Below, piece after piece: positions 43,650 through 53,818 of a stretch of 64,000 nt of DNA (position 1 is its first letter; each line of letters starts with the position of its first letter). Location of the stretch: NCBI RefSeq assembly GCF_001618145.1, contig NZ_LQNF01000003.1:124001-188000 (forward strand), in the 5' to 3' direction. The position numbers and the translations under genes are program-made. The notes under the pieces were generated by a model. The model searched no databases, was not told the origin of the DNA, and saw only the letters and a list, made by a program, of their open reading frames with translations. Origin of the DNA: Oceanobacillus damuensis. GTDB lineage: Bacteria; Bacillota; Bacilli; Bacillales; Amphibacillaceae.

Positions 43650-43711
43650 TTACTATATTTGCAACCAGCGCTGACACTGAAAAGACTTGGTAACAGTCCA
43701 AGTTTTCTATA
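43650..43711 (+). repeat. Dispersed repeat family C, copy 4
   Basis: TTTGCAACCAGCGCTGACAC, then GACTTGGTAACAGTCCAAG and TTTTCTATAG, matching the right half of 14756-14830. Confidence 0.5.
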
Positions 43712-43750
43712 GATTCTTCATATAACCCAAACAGCTGAAAAATAGATTCG

Positions 43751-43782
43751 AAAAAACCGGGCAAAATAGAGGCCCGGTTTTT
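43751..43782. terminator. Terminator of the nhaC-type gene
   Basis: AAAAACCGGGC pairs with GCCCGGTTTTT around AAAATAGAG; symmetrical, so usable from both sides. Confidence 0.88.
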
Positions 43783-43786
43783 CTAA

Positions 43787-45301
43787 TTAAACAGCTTGCC
43801 GTTTATTCTTCTGAAGTTTCGCTAATGAAAACACTGCTACAACTAATAGGGCAGTTGTTAAAATAAGTGTCCATGCGCTTCCGGTGATACCGGCAACGAT
43901 AAATCCTACAAAGGAAACAATCCCATTAAGCAAGGCATATGGAAACTGTGTTTTCACGTGATCGATATGGTCAGCTCCTGCCCCTGTCGAGGAAAGCAAG
44001 GTAGTGTCGGAAATCGGTGACGTATGGTCACCAAACATTCCGCCTGAAAGAATTGCACCGATACAGACAAGTAAGTGTGCATCCAGTGCAAATGCCATTG
44101 GGATAGCAATTGGGAGCATAATTGCGAATGTTCCCCACGATGTTCCGGAGGCAAGAGACATAATAAGACCTACAACAAATAATAGTGCAGGAATAATGAA
44201 TACTGGAAGATTGCCATCGATGATTTCCACAATATACATTGCCGTACCCATTTCACTGATGATTGTGCCCAGGGCCCATGCAAGGATGAGTGTGACAGCA
44301 ACATAGGCCATACGCTGCATCCCGGATGTATAAATATCAAAAATCGCGTTGAAGCTTTTAATCTTATAGACAAGCATCAAGATAATGATTGTTACTGCTG
44401 CAAATAGGTATGCAGTTGTCAATGAAATTCTGAAATCACTGCCTGCAACTTGTTCGAACGGGAATCCGAAAGAGATCATCAATCCGAATAAAGTTGTAAA
44501 CAAGACCAATAGTGGCAGCCAAATCAGGATGGCTTTCGATCCTTCTGTATATTTCGCATTTTCATCAGGTTTCCGAAGTGGTTTGGACTCAGGCCAGTAT
44601 AGTTCACCTGTCTCCTGAATTCGTCTTTCTGCCGTTGCCATCGGTCCAAAATCCAAATTTGTCATCGTAATGAGTGGTACCATGATGATCGCCATGATGG
44701 CATAAAATTGGAAAGGAATGACCTGGACAAGCGTATCAAATTCAGATGCGGTAATATTCAGCAGATCGAATTCATTTCGAATCAATCCCATGATATAGAC
44801 TCCCCAACCGATGAAAGGAATCAGGACAGCAACTGGAGATGAGGTGGAATCAATGATCCACGCCAGTTTCTCCCTTGAGATCTTCAATTTATCAAAAACT
44901 TTTTCAAAAACAGGTCCAACGATCAGTGGCGTACCTAAATCAGAGAAAAAGATAATAATGCCGCCAATCCATGCAGACATTTGCGCTTTTGCGCGCGTAT
45001 TGATGTATTTGATCGCGTTATAAGCAAGCGCTGCTCCCCCGCCCGAATTTTCCATCAGCGCAACAAATCCACCAATGAAGAATAATAATACGATGATCCC
45101 TGCATTATATCCATCTGACAGCTGTGGATAGATATAGTTGCCGATGGTCGACATCGTTGCTTCCAGTGGATTTCCTCCTACTATAATCAATACACCGATA
45201 AATACACCTGAAAATAAAGAAATAATAACATTCTTAGTAATGATTGCTAAAATAACTGCTACAATCGGCGGAATTAATGATATGAGTCCCATGTGTTCCA
45301 A
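43787..45301 (-). CDS. nhaC: NhaC family sodium/proton antiporter
   Basis: A 504-residue membrane protein with about 12 hydrophobic helices; SGGMFGDHTSPISDTTLLSS and SDLGTPLIVGPVFEK are typical of NhaC-type exchangers, which expel sodium in exchange for protons. Some NhaC-like proteins exchange amino acids or organic acids (malate/lactate, lysine), so substrate is not certain. The start is TTG 45301 with GAAGGAGAG upstream; the ATG at 45292 lies too far. A good promoter sits 70 bp upstream. Fits a salt-exposed cell. Confidence 0.88.
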   Translation of the reverse strand: MEHMGLISLIPPIVAVILAIITKNVIISLFSGVFIGVLIIVGGNPLEATMSTIGNYIYPQLSDGYNAGIIVLLFFIGGFVALMENSGGGAALAYNAIKYINTRAKAQMSAWIGGIIIFFSDLGTPLIVGPVFEKVFDKLKISREKLAWIIDSTSSPVAVLIPFIGWGVYIMGLIRNEFDLLNITASEFDTLVQVIPFQFYAIMAIIMVPLITMTNLDFGPMATAERRIQETGELYWPESKPLRKPDENAKYTEGSKAILIWLPLLVLFTTLFGLMISFGFPFEQVAGSDFRISLTTAYLFAAVTIIILMLVYKIKSFNAIFDIYTSGMQRMAYVAVTLILAWALGTIISEMGTAMYIVEIIDGNLPVFIIPALLFVVGLIMSLASGTSWGTFAIMLPIAIPMAFALDAHLLVCIGAILSGGMFGDHTSPISDTTLLSSTGAGADHIDHVKTQFPYALLNGIVSFVGFIVAGITGSAWTLILTTALLVVAVFSLAKLQKNKRQAV

Positions 45302-45371
45302 AATAGTCTCTCTCCTTCTTTGTCAAACAATAATGTATATTTATGCACTTTAATGTAAAAATATACACTTG

Positions 45372-45400
45372 AGTATACTACGGTTTTATTGCTTTGTAAA
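45372..45400 (-). promoter_or_regulatory. Sigma-A promoter of nhaC-type gene
   Basis: On the minus strand TTTACA, exactly 17 bp, TATACT. Two related partial palindromes (TATACTCAAGTGTATA and TACATTAAAGTGCATA) follow the -10 and could be operators. Confidence 0.65.
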
Positions 45401-45474
45401 TAATATTTTTAACTTTATATATCAAAGTGATTAATAGTTGAAGAATTGCTTACCGCACATCTTCTTTTATTATA

Positions 45475-45513
45475 TTCGACAAATTCCGCCAAAAAACGGG
45501 GAGTGACAGGCAC
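45475..45513 (-). repeat. Dispersed repeat family A, copy 11
   Basis: Reverse orientation, AACGGGGAGTGACAGGCAC; GTGCC end 52 bp before the VOC gene start. Confidence 0.82.
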
Positions 45514-45565
45514 TAGTTTGCAACTTCTCTGTAAAGGGTATTTTTTCTTTTGGGAGGGGATTTGC

Positions 45566-46039
45566 GTGGCGGCGATAACACATATTGGACTGGCTGTTCC
45601 TGATATTGAGAAGGCAATTGAATGGTATGAGGAAGTACTTGGTTTCAAATTAATAGCGGGACCCTATTCATTTAATGCAGAAAAGGAAGATAGGCGCAAT
45701 ATGACGAATGATTTGCTGGGCGGTCATATCAAAAAGATGAGAAATGCCCATCTGACGTCAGATAATCAGGTAGGGATCGAGCTGTTTGAAATTCAGGATC
45801 CAACGATGGAAAAAAGCGATAACAGGAATTATGATGGCTTTTTTCACATATGCCTGATAGCAGATGATATTGAAAAACTGGCTGACGAAATAGATTCTTC
45901 TGGAGGGAAGAAGCGGAGTGATATATGGAATACATGGAAAGGAAAACCATACTATCTTATCTACTGTGAAGATCCGTACGGCAATATTATTGAACTGTAC
46001 AGCCACAGTACAGAAACGATGTATGTTAATAAAGATTAA
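45566..46039 (+). CDS. VOC family (glyoxalase/bleomycin-resistance fold) protein
   Basis: A 157-residue protein of two beta-alpha-beta-beta-beta halves. HIGLAVPDIEKAIEWYEEVLGF (first metal His near residue 6) and DPYGNIIELYSH near the C-terminus are typical VOC metal-site segments, with further candidates in the LFEIQDP and FHICLIADDIE strands. Members include lactoylglutathione lyase, methylmalonyl-CoA epimerase and dioxygenases; function is undecided. GTG 45566 has GGGAGGGGA at the right distance; the earlier in-frame ATG 45446 would place the dispersed repeat inside the gene. Confidence 0.8.
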   Translation: MAAITHIGLAVPDIEKAIEWYEEVLGFKLIAGPYSFNAEKEDRRNMTNDLLGGHIKKMRNAHLTSDNQVGIELFEIQDPTMEKSDNRNYDGFFHICLIADDIEKLADEIDSSGGKKRSDIWNTWKGKPYYLIYCEDPYGNIIELYSHSTETMYVNKD

Positions 46040-46189
46040 TAATTTATATAACGTAGAAAAAAGTTAGAATTGCGTGATAAAATAGGTATAGCAATAAAAA
46101 ACAGGGAATAAAAAAGCAATTCTATCAGTGAGTATGATAACAAACAAGGTTTCTGAGAGTTTACACAGATTGAAAATGGAGGGGATTTT

Positions 46190-47074
46190 ATGGGGAAAGT
46201 TCGAAAAGCCATTATTCCGGCTGCCGGAATGGGAACGCGGTTTTTACCTGCGACAAAAGCGATGCCCAAGGAGATGCTTCCTATCGTTGATAGACCGACA
46301 ATTGAATATGTCGTACAGGAGGCGATTGAATCCGGTATAGAAGATATTATTATTGTCACTGGTAAAGGAAAACGGGCAATAGAAGACCATTTTGACAATA
46401 ATTTTGAGCTTGAAAATAATTTAATGAAAAAAGAGAAGTATGATTTGCTGGAGAAAATAAACAAGTCGGCAAATGTGGAAATCCACTACATAAGGCAGAA
46501 GGAAGCGAAGGGACTTGGCCATGCGGTATGGTGTGCAAGAAAGTTTATCGGCAACGAACCTTTTGCAGTACTGCTTGGTGATGACATTGTCCAAGCTGAA
46601 AAGCCTTGTTTGAAACAGCTGATCGAACAATACGAAGAAACCCGTTCATCCATTATCGGTGTTCAAAGAGTTGCCGATGAAGATACACATCGGTATGGAA
46701 TCATTGATCCCAAAACAACCCAGGGCCAACGTTATCAGGTTAGTAATTTTGTTGAAAAGCCTGAACAAGGGACTGCTCCATCAAATCTGGCAATTATGGG
46801 ACGTTACATTTTAACTCCAGAGATTTTTGATTTTCTAGGCAAGCAGGAAACCGGTACAGGTGGAGAAATACAATTGACAGATGCTATCCAGAAACTAAAT
46901 GAGCATCAAACTGTCTTTGCTTACGATTTTGACGGTAAGAGGTATGATGTGGGTGAAAAACTCGGGTTCATACGGACTACTATAGAGTTTGCCTTAAATA
47001 ATGAAGAGATTGGTGAAGATGTCCGCAAAATACTGAAAGAGCTTGTGTTAGACAAAGAGGTTGTTAAAGAGTAG
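46190..47074 (+). CDS. galU: UTP-glucose-1-phosphate uridylyltransferase
   Basis: A 294-residue enzyme making UDP-glucose from glucose-1-phosphate and UTP. The nucleotide-binding start [20 protein letters not shown] (about residues 10-29) and VEKP(E) near 195 are diagnostic. UDP-glucose feeds cell-wall teichoic acid, glycolipid and exopolysaccharide synthesis. The next gene uses the product, so they form a functional pair. GAGGGG ribosome site before ATG. Confidence 0.95.
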   Translation: MGKVRKAIIPAAGMGTRFLPATKAMPKEMLPIVDRPTIEYVVQEAIESGIEDIIIVTGKGKRAIEDHFDNNFELENNLMKKEKYDLLEKINKSANVEIHYIRQKEAKGLGHAVWCARKFIGNEPFAVLLGDDIVQAEKPCLKQLIEQYEETRSSIIGVQRVADEDTHRYGIIDPKTTQGQRYQVSNFVEKPEQGTAPSNLAIMGRYILTPEIFDFLGKQETGTGGEIQLTDAIQKLNEHQTVFAYDFDGKRYDVGEKLGFIRTTIEFALNNEEIGEDVRKILKELVLDKEVVKE

Positions 47075-47102
47075 TACGGACATCGGAAGTTATCCGATAA
47101 TT

Positions 47103-47131
47103 TTCGACAAATTTCGGGAAGTGACAGGCAC
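47103..47131 (-). repeat. Dispersed repeat family A, copy 12
   Basis: Reverse orientation, TTCGACAAATTTCGGGAAG then TGACAGGCAC, between galU and ugd; the GTGCC end is 16 bp before the ugd start and touches its ribosome site. Confidence 0.84.
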
Positions 47132-47147
47132 TCTAGGAGGGGTAAGG

Positions 47148-48476
47148 ATGAATATTTCAGTGGTTGGAACTGGCTATGTTGGGCTTGTGACAGGTGTGAG
47201 TCTATCGGAAATAGGCCATACCGTAACATGCATAGATATCGATGAAGTAAAAGTCGAGAAAATGAAGAAGGGAATTTCACCTATTTATGAACCTGGTTTG
47301 AATGACATGATGAAGCAAAATATCGAGAGGGACCGTTTATTTTTTACAACCTCCCATAAAACCGGTTTTAAGGATGCCGATGTTATCTATATCGCTGTAG
47401 GCACTCCTGAAAATACGGAAGGGGCTGCAGACCTGACATATGTGATGCAGGCAGCGAAGGATATCGCTGTGAATGTAACAAAGGATGCTGTCGTGGCGAC
47501 TAAAAGTACGGTGCCTGTAGGAACAAACGATAAAATCAGGCAGACGATCAATCGGCATCTAAAAAACGATGTAAAAATTGACGTTGTATCCAATCCCGAA
47601 TTCTTAAGGGAAGGTTCAGCCATTTACGATTCCTTTAACGGGGACCGCATTGTCATTGGGACAGATAGTGAAGAAGCGGCAAATATCATGGAAGAAATCA
47701 ATAAACCGTTTGGTGTTCCGGTCTATAAAACAGATATCCGCAGTGCTGAAATGATTAAATATGCATCGAATGCATTCTTGGCCACGAAAATCAGCTTCAT
47801 TAATGAAATTGCCAATATTTGCGAGCTTGTTGATGCAAACGTTGATCAAGTGGCAGCCGGAGTAGGTATGGACCAGCGGATTGGAAACCAGTTCCTGAAA
47901 GCGGGAATTGGCTATGGAGGTTCTTGTTTTCCGAAAGACACAAAAGCGCTTATTAAAATTGCTGGAAATGTAGATTACCATTTTGAACTGTTGAAAGGGG
48001 TCGTCCATGTTAACACCAAACAACAGGCACTTCTGGTCGAAAAATTAAACGAGCGCTTTTCATCTCTGGAAGGAAAGCGCGTTGCCGTCCTCGGACTGGC
48101 CTTTAAGCCGAACACCGATGACATGCGGGAAGCGGCGTCTCTGATCGTTACAGAAAAATTGATCGAACAAGGTGCAAATGTGGTCGGCTATGATCCAATT
48201 GCTGCAGACAATGCGCGCAGGTTGTTAAGCGAAAAAATGCACTATGCAGACAGCGTGGAAGAAGCCATAAAAGACAGTGATATCGTACTGATTTTGACAG
48301 AATGGGATGAAATCAGAAATGTCGATCTCAATGTTTTTCATACAATGAATATGCCACTGATTTTTGATGGAAGAAACTGTTTCGATTTACAGGGAATGAA
48401 AGCTCAAGGAATTGAATATCATTCGGTTGGCCGCCCACCGGTTTTGAGAAACGAGGATGTGCTGCTAGCCGACTAG
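47148..48476 (+). CDS. ugd: UDP-glucose 6-dehydrogenase
   Basis: A 443-residue enzyme oxidising UDP-glucose to UDP-glucuronate with two NAD. The N-terminal GTGYVGLVTG binds NAD (residues 7-16), and the catalytic thiol is Cys260 in GGSCFPKDTKAL. The C-terminal UDP-binding domain has GLAFKPNTDDMREA. It follows galU by 73 bp, providing glucuronate units for acidic exopolysaccharide or teichuronic acid. ATG 47148 follows AGGAGGGG; the open frame back to 47061 is excluded by the repeat and lack of a site. Confidence 0.95.
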   Translation: MNISVVGTGYVGLVTGVSLSEIGHTVTCIDIDEVKVEKMKKGISPIYEPGLNDMMKQNIERDRLFFTTSHKTGFKDADVIYIAVGTPENTEGAADLTYVMQAAKDIAVNVTKDAVVATKSTVPVGTNDKIRQTINRHLKNDVKIDVVSNPEFLREGSAIYDSFNGDRIVIGTDSEEAANIMEEINKPFGVPVYKTDIRSAEMIKYASNAFLATKISFINEIANICELVDANVDQVAAGVGMDQRIGNQFLKAGIGYGGSCFPKDTKALIKIAGNVDYHFELLKGVVHVNTKQQALLVEKLNERFSSLEGKRVAVLGLAFKPNTDDMREAASLIVTEKLIEQGANVVGYDPIAADNARRLLSEKMHYADSVEEAIKDSDIVLILTEWDEIRNVDLNVFHTMNMPLIFDGRNCFDLQGMKAQGIEYHSVGRPPVLRNEDVLLAD

Positions 48477-48640
48477 TTAAAAATCTTTTAGGAAGGGAAC
48501 GATTTCAGTACGAATAAGTATTTTGAAATCAAAAATGAACATCCCGTAGTTCCGATGAAAGATTCAGGAACTGCTGTGACAGAGGAACGGCTGTAAAGAG
48601 AATTGAAATGGGGGGTTCTGCCCTGTCCCTCAATTTCCCC

Positions 48641-48662
48641 GATTCGTCAAGAGTGACAGGCC
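48641..48662 (-). repeat. Degenerate family A remnant
   Basis: CCCCGATTCGTCAAGAGTGACAGG-like text (48637-48660) keeps the GTGACAGG end and a TCG block but has lost the rest; membership is tentative. Confidence 0.35.
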
Positions 48663-48739
48663 CGCTTCCTGCTGCAAAATGTTTTCACCATAGGATTCCG
48701 GTGGTATAATAAGAACCTATGGTAGAAAGGATTGGTTTT

Positions 48740-49588
48740 GTGAATACATTTTCAGTCATAAAAGTACTCAACAATAATGTACTGATTGCAGCAGATACCG
48801 AAGGCCAGGAAGTGGTGCTCATAGGCAAAGGCATTGGTTTCAACAGCAAAAAAAATGACCCCATTGCCAAGGAAACCGTCGAAAAGCTGTTTGTGCTCCG
48901 AAATGAAAATGAGCAGGAGAACTATAAAAAACTGGTTAATGATATAGATGAAGATACACTGAATGCAATTGTATCGGGGGTTGAGATTATTAAAAAGAGA
49001 TCCCAATCCATGCTTAATGAAAGTGTCCATGTAGCGCTGACAGACCATATTGTATTTGCAATTACACGTTTGCTGAAAGGCATGGCAATACGCAATCCGT
49101 TTTTGCTGGAAACGAAAGCGCTTTACCCTGGAGAATATGAAATTGCCGCTGAAGTAGTTGATTTCATTAACCAGTCACTGGATATCAATTTGCCGGAGGG
49201 AGAAGTCGGCTTTATTGCTCTGCATGTGCACAGTGCAATCACAGATTCCACTTTATCGGAGATTAACAGATATTCCCAGCTTGTCACTAAACTAATTGGA
49301 GTTATCGAGGAACAGTTTCGTATGGAAATAGACCGTGAAAGTATCGATTATATTCGTCTTATTAGACATCTTCGCTATACAATTGAAAGAGTGATGAACG
49401 ATGAAAGGCTGGAAGAACCAAAAAAGATCGCAGACCTGTTGAAAAAAGAATATCCATCATGCTATAATCTTTCGTGGAAGCTTGTTAAAATCATGCAGCA
49501 GACGTTGAAAAAACAAGTTTATGACGCCGAGGCTGTATATCTGACGATGCACCTTCAGCGTTTAAGTGAAAAAATCGAAACGTATTGA
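48740..49588 (+). CDS. glcT: Transcription antiterminator GlcT
   Basis: A 282-residue BglG-family RNA-binding antiterminator. The N-terminal CAT domain (FSVIKVLNNNVLIAAD, VVLIGKGIGF) binds the RAT RNA hairpin; two PRD domains follow (about 65-170 and 175-282), with conserved His in HVALTDHI and FIALHVHSA that are phosphorylated by PTS proteins. The start is GTG 48740, eight bases from AAAGGA; the ATG at 48719 lacks a site. The ptsG gene and its RAT element directly downstream identify it as GlcT over LicT. Confidence 0.92.
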   Translation: MNTFSVIKVLNNNVLIAADTEGQEVVLIGKGIGFNSKKNDPIAKETVEKLFVLRNENEQENYKKLVNDIDEDTLNAIVSGVEIIKKRSQSMLNESVHVALTDHIVFAITRLLKGMAIRNPFLLETKALYPGEYEIAAEVVDFINQSLDINLPEGEVGFIALHVHSAITDSTLSEINRYSQLVTKLIGVIEEQFRMEIDRESIDYIRLIRHLRYTIERVMNDERLEEPKKIADLLKKEYPSCYNLSWKLVKIMQQTLKKQVYDAEAVYLTMHLQRLSEKIETY

Positions 49589-49613
49589 CAAGAGTGCAAT
49601 TTTAATAAAATAT
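49585..49613 (+). promoter_or_regulatory. ptsG promoter overlapping the glcT stop
   Basis: TTGACA (49585-49590) includes the glcT TGA stop; 17 bp later AAATAT. The -10 is imperfect, with TA-rich alternatives beside it. Confidence 0.5.
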
Positions 49614-49620
49614 ATATCTC

Positions 49621-49731
49621 TTACGTGTTACTGATTCGATCAGGCATGAGTAGAGACATGTAAAAGTGGTATCAGGGCATAATAATGTGCACCTGTATCT
49701 TTTTTCGTGTTCTCTGTTCATGCCTTTTTTC
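49621..49731 (+). promoter_or_regulatory. RAT antiterminator and overlapping terminator of ptsG
   Basis: TTACGTGTTACTGATTCGAT then CAGGCATGAG (49621-49650) matches the ribonucleic antiterminator of Bacillus ptsG. Its 3' end overlaps the terminator stem AGGCATGAGTAGAGA, which pairs with TCTCTGTTCATGCCT (49711-49726) before TTTTTT. GlcT binding to RAT would block the terminator when glucose is present. Confidence 0.88.
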
Positions 49732-49784
49732 GTTGTTTTAAACAAATGAATGCTGCAAATAATATTGATAAAGGAGAATTTCTT

Positions 49785-51851
49785 ATGTTTAAAAAAGCTT
49801 TTGGTGTACTGCAAAAAATCGGTAAAGCACTGATGCTGCCAGTGGCACTTTTACCTGCTGCCGGTCTGTTGCTTGGGTTTGGTAATGCTGCCCAGCAGGA
49901 AACGATGATCGGCTATCTGCCATTTTTACAGACTGAATGGATTCAGCTTCTGGCAACCGTAATGGAAGATGCAGGGGGCGTTATTTTTGATAATCTGCCA
50001 CTTATATTTGCCATTGGTGTTGCGATAGGACTTGCCAGTGACGGCGCGGCAGGACTTGCTGCACTTGTTGGTTATCTTGTGTTGAATCAGGTAATGGGTT
50101 CCTGGATGGGCGTTACCCCGGATATGGTTGCTGAGGACCCCGGATTTGCATCGGTTTTAGGTATTCAGACATTGCAAACCGGTGTATTTGGAGGGATCAT
50201 AGCCGGGCTTATTGCGGCATACTGTTTTAATCGGTTCCACGATATAGAAATGCCTTCCTTCTTAGGATTCTTTGCCGGAAAGCGGTTTGTACCGATTGTA
50301 ACTGCCGCATTGTCGTTTGTGGTTGGTCTTTTATTGATGATTGTATGGCCGCCAGTACAGGAGGCAATGAATGCTGCATCCTACTGGCTGATTGAAGAAG
50401 GCACATATATCGCTGTATTTATGTTTGGCTTTGTTAAGCGTCTATTGATTCCATTCGGATTGCATCATATTTTTCATGCGCCATTCTGGTATGAATTTGG
50501 TTCTTATACAAGTGCTGCCGGAGAATTGGTACGTGGGGATATGACAATCTTTTTCCAGCAATTGAAAGATGGCGTGGAAATTACTGCTGGTAACTTTATG
50601 GCTGGGGAATATCCGATTATGATGTTCGGTCTGCCGGCAGCGGCACTTGCAATGTACCATACAGCCCGTCCGGAAAAGAAAAAACTTGTTGCAGGATTAC
50701 TCGGTTCTGGAGCACTGACATCTTTTCTGACAGGTATCACAGAACCACTTGAATTTTCATTCTTATTCGTTTCACCAGTATTATTCTTTATCCACGCAGT
50801 GTTGGATGGTCTCTCATTCGTACTTATGACATTTCTTGGTGTCAATATCGGTTACACGTTCTCGGGCGGCGCGATCGACTTTATGCTGTTTGGTATTTTA
50901 CCGGGAAGAGAACCATGGTGGATTGCAATCCTTCTTGGACTCGTATTTGCGATACTTTACTACATTATTTTCCGATTCTTTATCAAAAAGTTCAACTTGA
51001 TGACGCCAGGTCGTGAAGAGACAGTTGAAGCAGAAGAAAAAGAAGGCAAAAAAGCGGGAAATGGAGATCTTGCTTATAATGTACTTGAAGCGATGGGTGG
51101 ACAGGAAAATATCGCACATTTGGATGCTTGTATCACTCGTCTGCGTGTCTCCGTCAATTCTATAAGTGATGTAAATAAAGCTGAATTGAAGAACTTAGGC
51201 GCAGCCGGTGTTCTTGAAGTAGGAGACAATATCCAGGCGATATTCGGTCCCCGTTCAGAAATCATCAAAGGACAAATGCAGGATATCATTTCCGGTAAAA
51301 AACCTCGACCAGCTGCCAAAGTGGATCAGCAGGAAGAAATACAGCAACAGATTGAGGACGTAAATCCGGAAGCATTACGTAACGAGGAACATAAGGGTGC
51401 AGAAGAAGTTATTTTCTCCCCGTTAAAAGGTAAAATTGTACCGATTACCGAGGTCCCCGACGAAGTGTTTGCAGGAAAGATGATGGGTGACGGCTTTGCG
51501 ATTGACCCTTCTGAAGGGCTTGTTGTTTCCCCTGTCAACGGAAAAATCATCAATGTTTTCCCGACGAAGCATGCTATCGGAATTCAATCTGAACGAGGGA
51601 AAGAAATCCTGATTCATGTGGGTCTTGATACGGTTAACCTAAAAGGTGAAGGTTTCGAATTGCTTATTGAAGAAGGACAGGAAGTGAAAGCTGGACAGCC
51701 ATTGCTAAAAGCCGACTTGTCCTATATTAGTAAACATGCCAAATCAACGATAACGCCAATTGTTTTCACCAATTTAGGCGAAGCTGAGAAGATTGTCTTC
51801 AAAAAAGAAGGCAATGTAGAAAGGGAAGATGATCTAGCAGAAATAGAATAG
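49785..51851 (+). CDS. ptsG: PTS glucose transporter EIICBA
   Basis: A 688-residue glucose permease that phosphorylates glucose during uptake. EIIC membrane domain about 1-410 ([36 protein letters not shown]), EIIB about 425-510 with phospho-Cys449 ([12 protein letters not shown]), EIIA about 540-680 with phospho-His611 ([14 protein letters not shown]). ATG 49785 has AAGGAG; the longer frame from 49707 lies in the terminator. Controlled by GlcT through the RAT element, and ends at a hairpin terminator. Confidence 0.95.
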   Translation: MFKKAFGVLQKIGKALMLPVALLPAAGLLLGFGNAAQQETMIGYLPFLQTEWIQLLATVMEDAGGVIFDNLPLIFAIGVAIGLASDGAAGLAALVGYLVLNQVMGSWMGVTPDMVAEDPGFASVLGIQTLQTGVFGGIIAGLIAAYCFNRFHDIEMPSFLGFFAGKRFVPIVTAALSFVVGLLLMIVWPPVQEAMNAASYWLIEEGTYIAVFMFGFVKRLLIPFGLHHIFHAPFWYEFGSYTSAAGELVRGDMTIFFQQLKDGVEITAGNFMAGEYPIMMFGLPAAALAMYHTARPEKKKLVAGLLGSGALTSFLTGITEPLEFSFLFVSPVLFFIHAVLDGLSFVLMTFLGVNIGYTFSGGAIDFMLFGILPGREPWWIAILLGLVFAILYYIIFRFFIKKFNLMTPGREETVEAEEKEGKKAGNGDLAYNVLEAMGGQENIAHLDACITRLRVSVNSISDVNKAELKNLGAAGVLEVGDNIQAIFGPRSEIIKGQMQDIISGKKPRPAAKVDQQEEIQQQIEDVNPEALRNEEHKGAEEVIFSPLKGKIVPITEVPDEVFAGKMMGDGFAIDPSEGLVVSPVNGKIINVFPTKHAIGIQSERGKEILIHVGLDTVNLKGEGFELLIEEGQEVKAGQPLLKADLSYISKHAKSTITPIVFTNLGEAEKIVFKKEGNVEREDDLAEIE

Positions 51852-51866
51852 ATATTCTTCGTTTAC

Positions 51867-51922
51867 AAAAGCTATTCGTACGTCATGGTAATTTTAAATC
51901 ATGACGGTACGGATAGCTTTTT
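51867..51922 (+). terminator. Terminator after ptsG
   Basis: AAAAGCTATTCGTACGTCATG pairs with CATGACGGTACGGATAGCTTTT (one bulge), then T-rich sequence. Confidence 0.82.
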
Positions 51923-52016
51923 ATATTTTGTAACTATAGCCTCAATTTTTTTTGCTGATTGTTCATTCGTCCAGTAATATTCCAGTATTTAGCTAATGAA
52001 CATGTCTGAGGTGTTC

Positions 52017-52045
52017 TTGACTTTTTTAAAGAAATACTATAAATT
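52017..52045 (+). promoter_or_regulatory. Promoter candidate for AbgT transporter
   Basis: TTGACT (52017-52022), 17-bp spacer, TAAATT (52040-52045). A ~165-nt leader follows with no recognised riboswitch; the GTCGAA-like text near 52070 may be a family A fragment. Confidence 0.45.
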
Positions 52046-52217
52046 TTAATATATTGTCGTGAATTGTCGAATTATGCAAAAAATAGGATAGTTAATAATT
52101 TACGTACATAGCTTGGCTGGGGGAGTAACATATTCAGAAAAGTCTCAAGTATTTTCGCAAAGTGAAGGATCACCTTAAGAGAAACTATCTCATCGAGGAA
52201 AGAATGGAGGATTTTTA

Positions 52218-53738
52218 TTGGAAACGAAGGAAAAAAATGGGTTTATGGATAAATTTTTAAACAAGATAGAAGTGTGGGGCAACAAATTGCCCGATCCTAT
52301 CGTAATTTTCATCTTTTTAATGGGAGTTATTCTCGCATCTTCTTTTATTGCCTCATTATTCAATCTAAAAGCAACTAACCCCGCTACGGGAGAAGTGGTA
52401 GAAGCAGTGAACCTGCTATCCGGTGATGGATTGATCCTCATCGTCACGGAAAGCATCAATAATTTCAGTGCATTTCCACCACTTGGTATGGTGCTCGTAG
52501 TGATGCTGGGTATCGGGATCGCTGAAAAGACTGGTTATTTTGAAACAGCGATGAGACGTGTTATTGAAATTTCACCACGCAAATTAATTATTCCTGCAAT
52601 CATTTTGGTCGGTATTATCGGTAATGTCGCCGGTGATGCTGCACCAGTTATTCTCCCGCCAATTGCCGCTATGGTTATGATCAGACTTGGTTACCATCCT
52701 TTTGCAGGTCTTGTAATGGCATATGGTGCAACACTTGGTGCATTTTCGGCCAACTTTATTATCGGAATGACGGACGCCCTGGCATTTGGCTTTACAGAAC
52801 CTGCCGCACAGCTTGTTGATCCAAGCTACACAGGGAACGTTGCGATGAACTATTATTTTATCGCTGCTTCTGCTGTTCTATTGCTTATTGTGACGTATTT
52901 TATTACTACTAAAGTAACGATTCCTCGTCTAGGCAGCTACAAAGGTGAGGCAATCAATGAAAAGGCAGTGGGGGAAAGGGAAATCAAAGCACTTCGCTGG
53001 GCTAATATTTCCTTGTTGATTACTGCTGCGGTCATTTTGTCATTGGTAATCCCTGAAAACGGGATATTACGTAATCCAGAAACGAACTCTATCATTAACA
53101 ATTCTCCATTCATGGATGGGGTCGTATTTCTTATAACAATTTTATTCTTTGTACCTGGCCTTGTTTATGGCTTGAAGGCAAAGACGATCAAGAACACGAA
53201 AGATTTTGGCGCAGTATTGAGTGATTCGATGTCAACAATGGGAAGCTATATTGTTCTCGTCTTTTTCGCAGCACAAATGCTTGCCTACTTTAGCTGGAGT
53301 AATCTTGGGCCGATTATAGCCATAAATGGTGCAGATCTGCTTCAAGCAATGAACTTTACTGGAATACCTTTGATTATTTGCTTCATCTTGCTTGCTGGTA
53401 TGATTAATTTACTTATCGGAAGTGCCTCGGCAAAATGGGCTATCCTTGCACCGGTATTTATTCCGCTATTTATGTTTTTAGGGTATGACCCGGCATTTAC
53501 GCAAATGCTTTATCGAATTGGAGATTCTTTCACAAATCCGATTACACCGATGCTGCCATATTTGCCATTATTATTAGCGTTTGCGAAACGATATGATAAA
53601 AATGCGGGGATAGGAACTTTGATTTCCAATTTACTCCCTTATTCTATTGCATTCTTTATCATCTGGACATTATTTATAATCGTTTGGTACCTGATTGGGC
53701 TGCCAGTAGGTCCAGGGGGGCCAATCTTCTTGTCATAG
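52218..53738 (+). CDS. AbgT family transporter
   Basis: A 506-residue membrane protein of the p-aminobenzoyl-glutamate transporter family (AbgT/MtrF), with WGNKLPDPIVIFIFLMG near the N-terminus and the PITPMLPYLPLLLAFAKRY signature near 440. Members import aminobenzoyl-glutamate, a folate breakdown product, or export sulfonamides. TTG 52218 is the start, six bases from TGGAGGA. An M20 hydrolase gene follows 80 bp later, mirroring the abgAB-abgT pairing of transporter and hydrolase, which favours import of a glutamate conjugate. Confidence 0.88.
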   Translation: METKEKNGFMDKFLNKIEVWGNKLPDPIVIFIFLMGVILASSFIASLFNLKATNPATGEVVEAVNLLSGDGLILIVTESINNFSAFPPLGMVLVVMLGIGIAEKTGYFETAMRRVIEISPRKLIIPAIILVGIIGNVAGDAAPVILPPIAAMVMIRLGYHPFAGLVMAYGATLGAFSANFIIGMTDALAFGFTEPAAQLVDPSYTGNVAMNYYFIAASAVLLLIVTYFITTKVTIPRLGSYKGEAINEKAVGEREIKALRWANISLLITAAVILSLVIPENGILRNPETNSIINNSPFMDGVVFLITILFFVPGLVYGLKAKTIKNTKDFGAVLSDSMSTMGSYIVLVFFAAQMLAYFSWSNLGPIIAINGADLLQAMNFTGIPLIICFILLAGMINLLIGSASAKWAILAPVFIPLFMFLGYDPAFTQMLYRIGDSFTNPITPMLPYLPLLLAFAKRYDKNAGIGTLISNLLPYSIAFFIIWTLFIIVWYLIGLPVGPGGPIFLS

Positions 53739-53818
53739 AAGCAACAGGAGTTTGACCTGCGATAGCTGCGATTTATAAATTAAACAATCAGTTAATATTT
53801 TTAAAGGGGTTATGAAGC

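Noticed and set aside
51923-52217. Possible riboswitch in the ~165-nt AbgT leader
   Set aside because: No conserved aptamer blocks were recognised and no terminator/antiterminator pair was evident.
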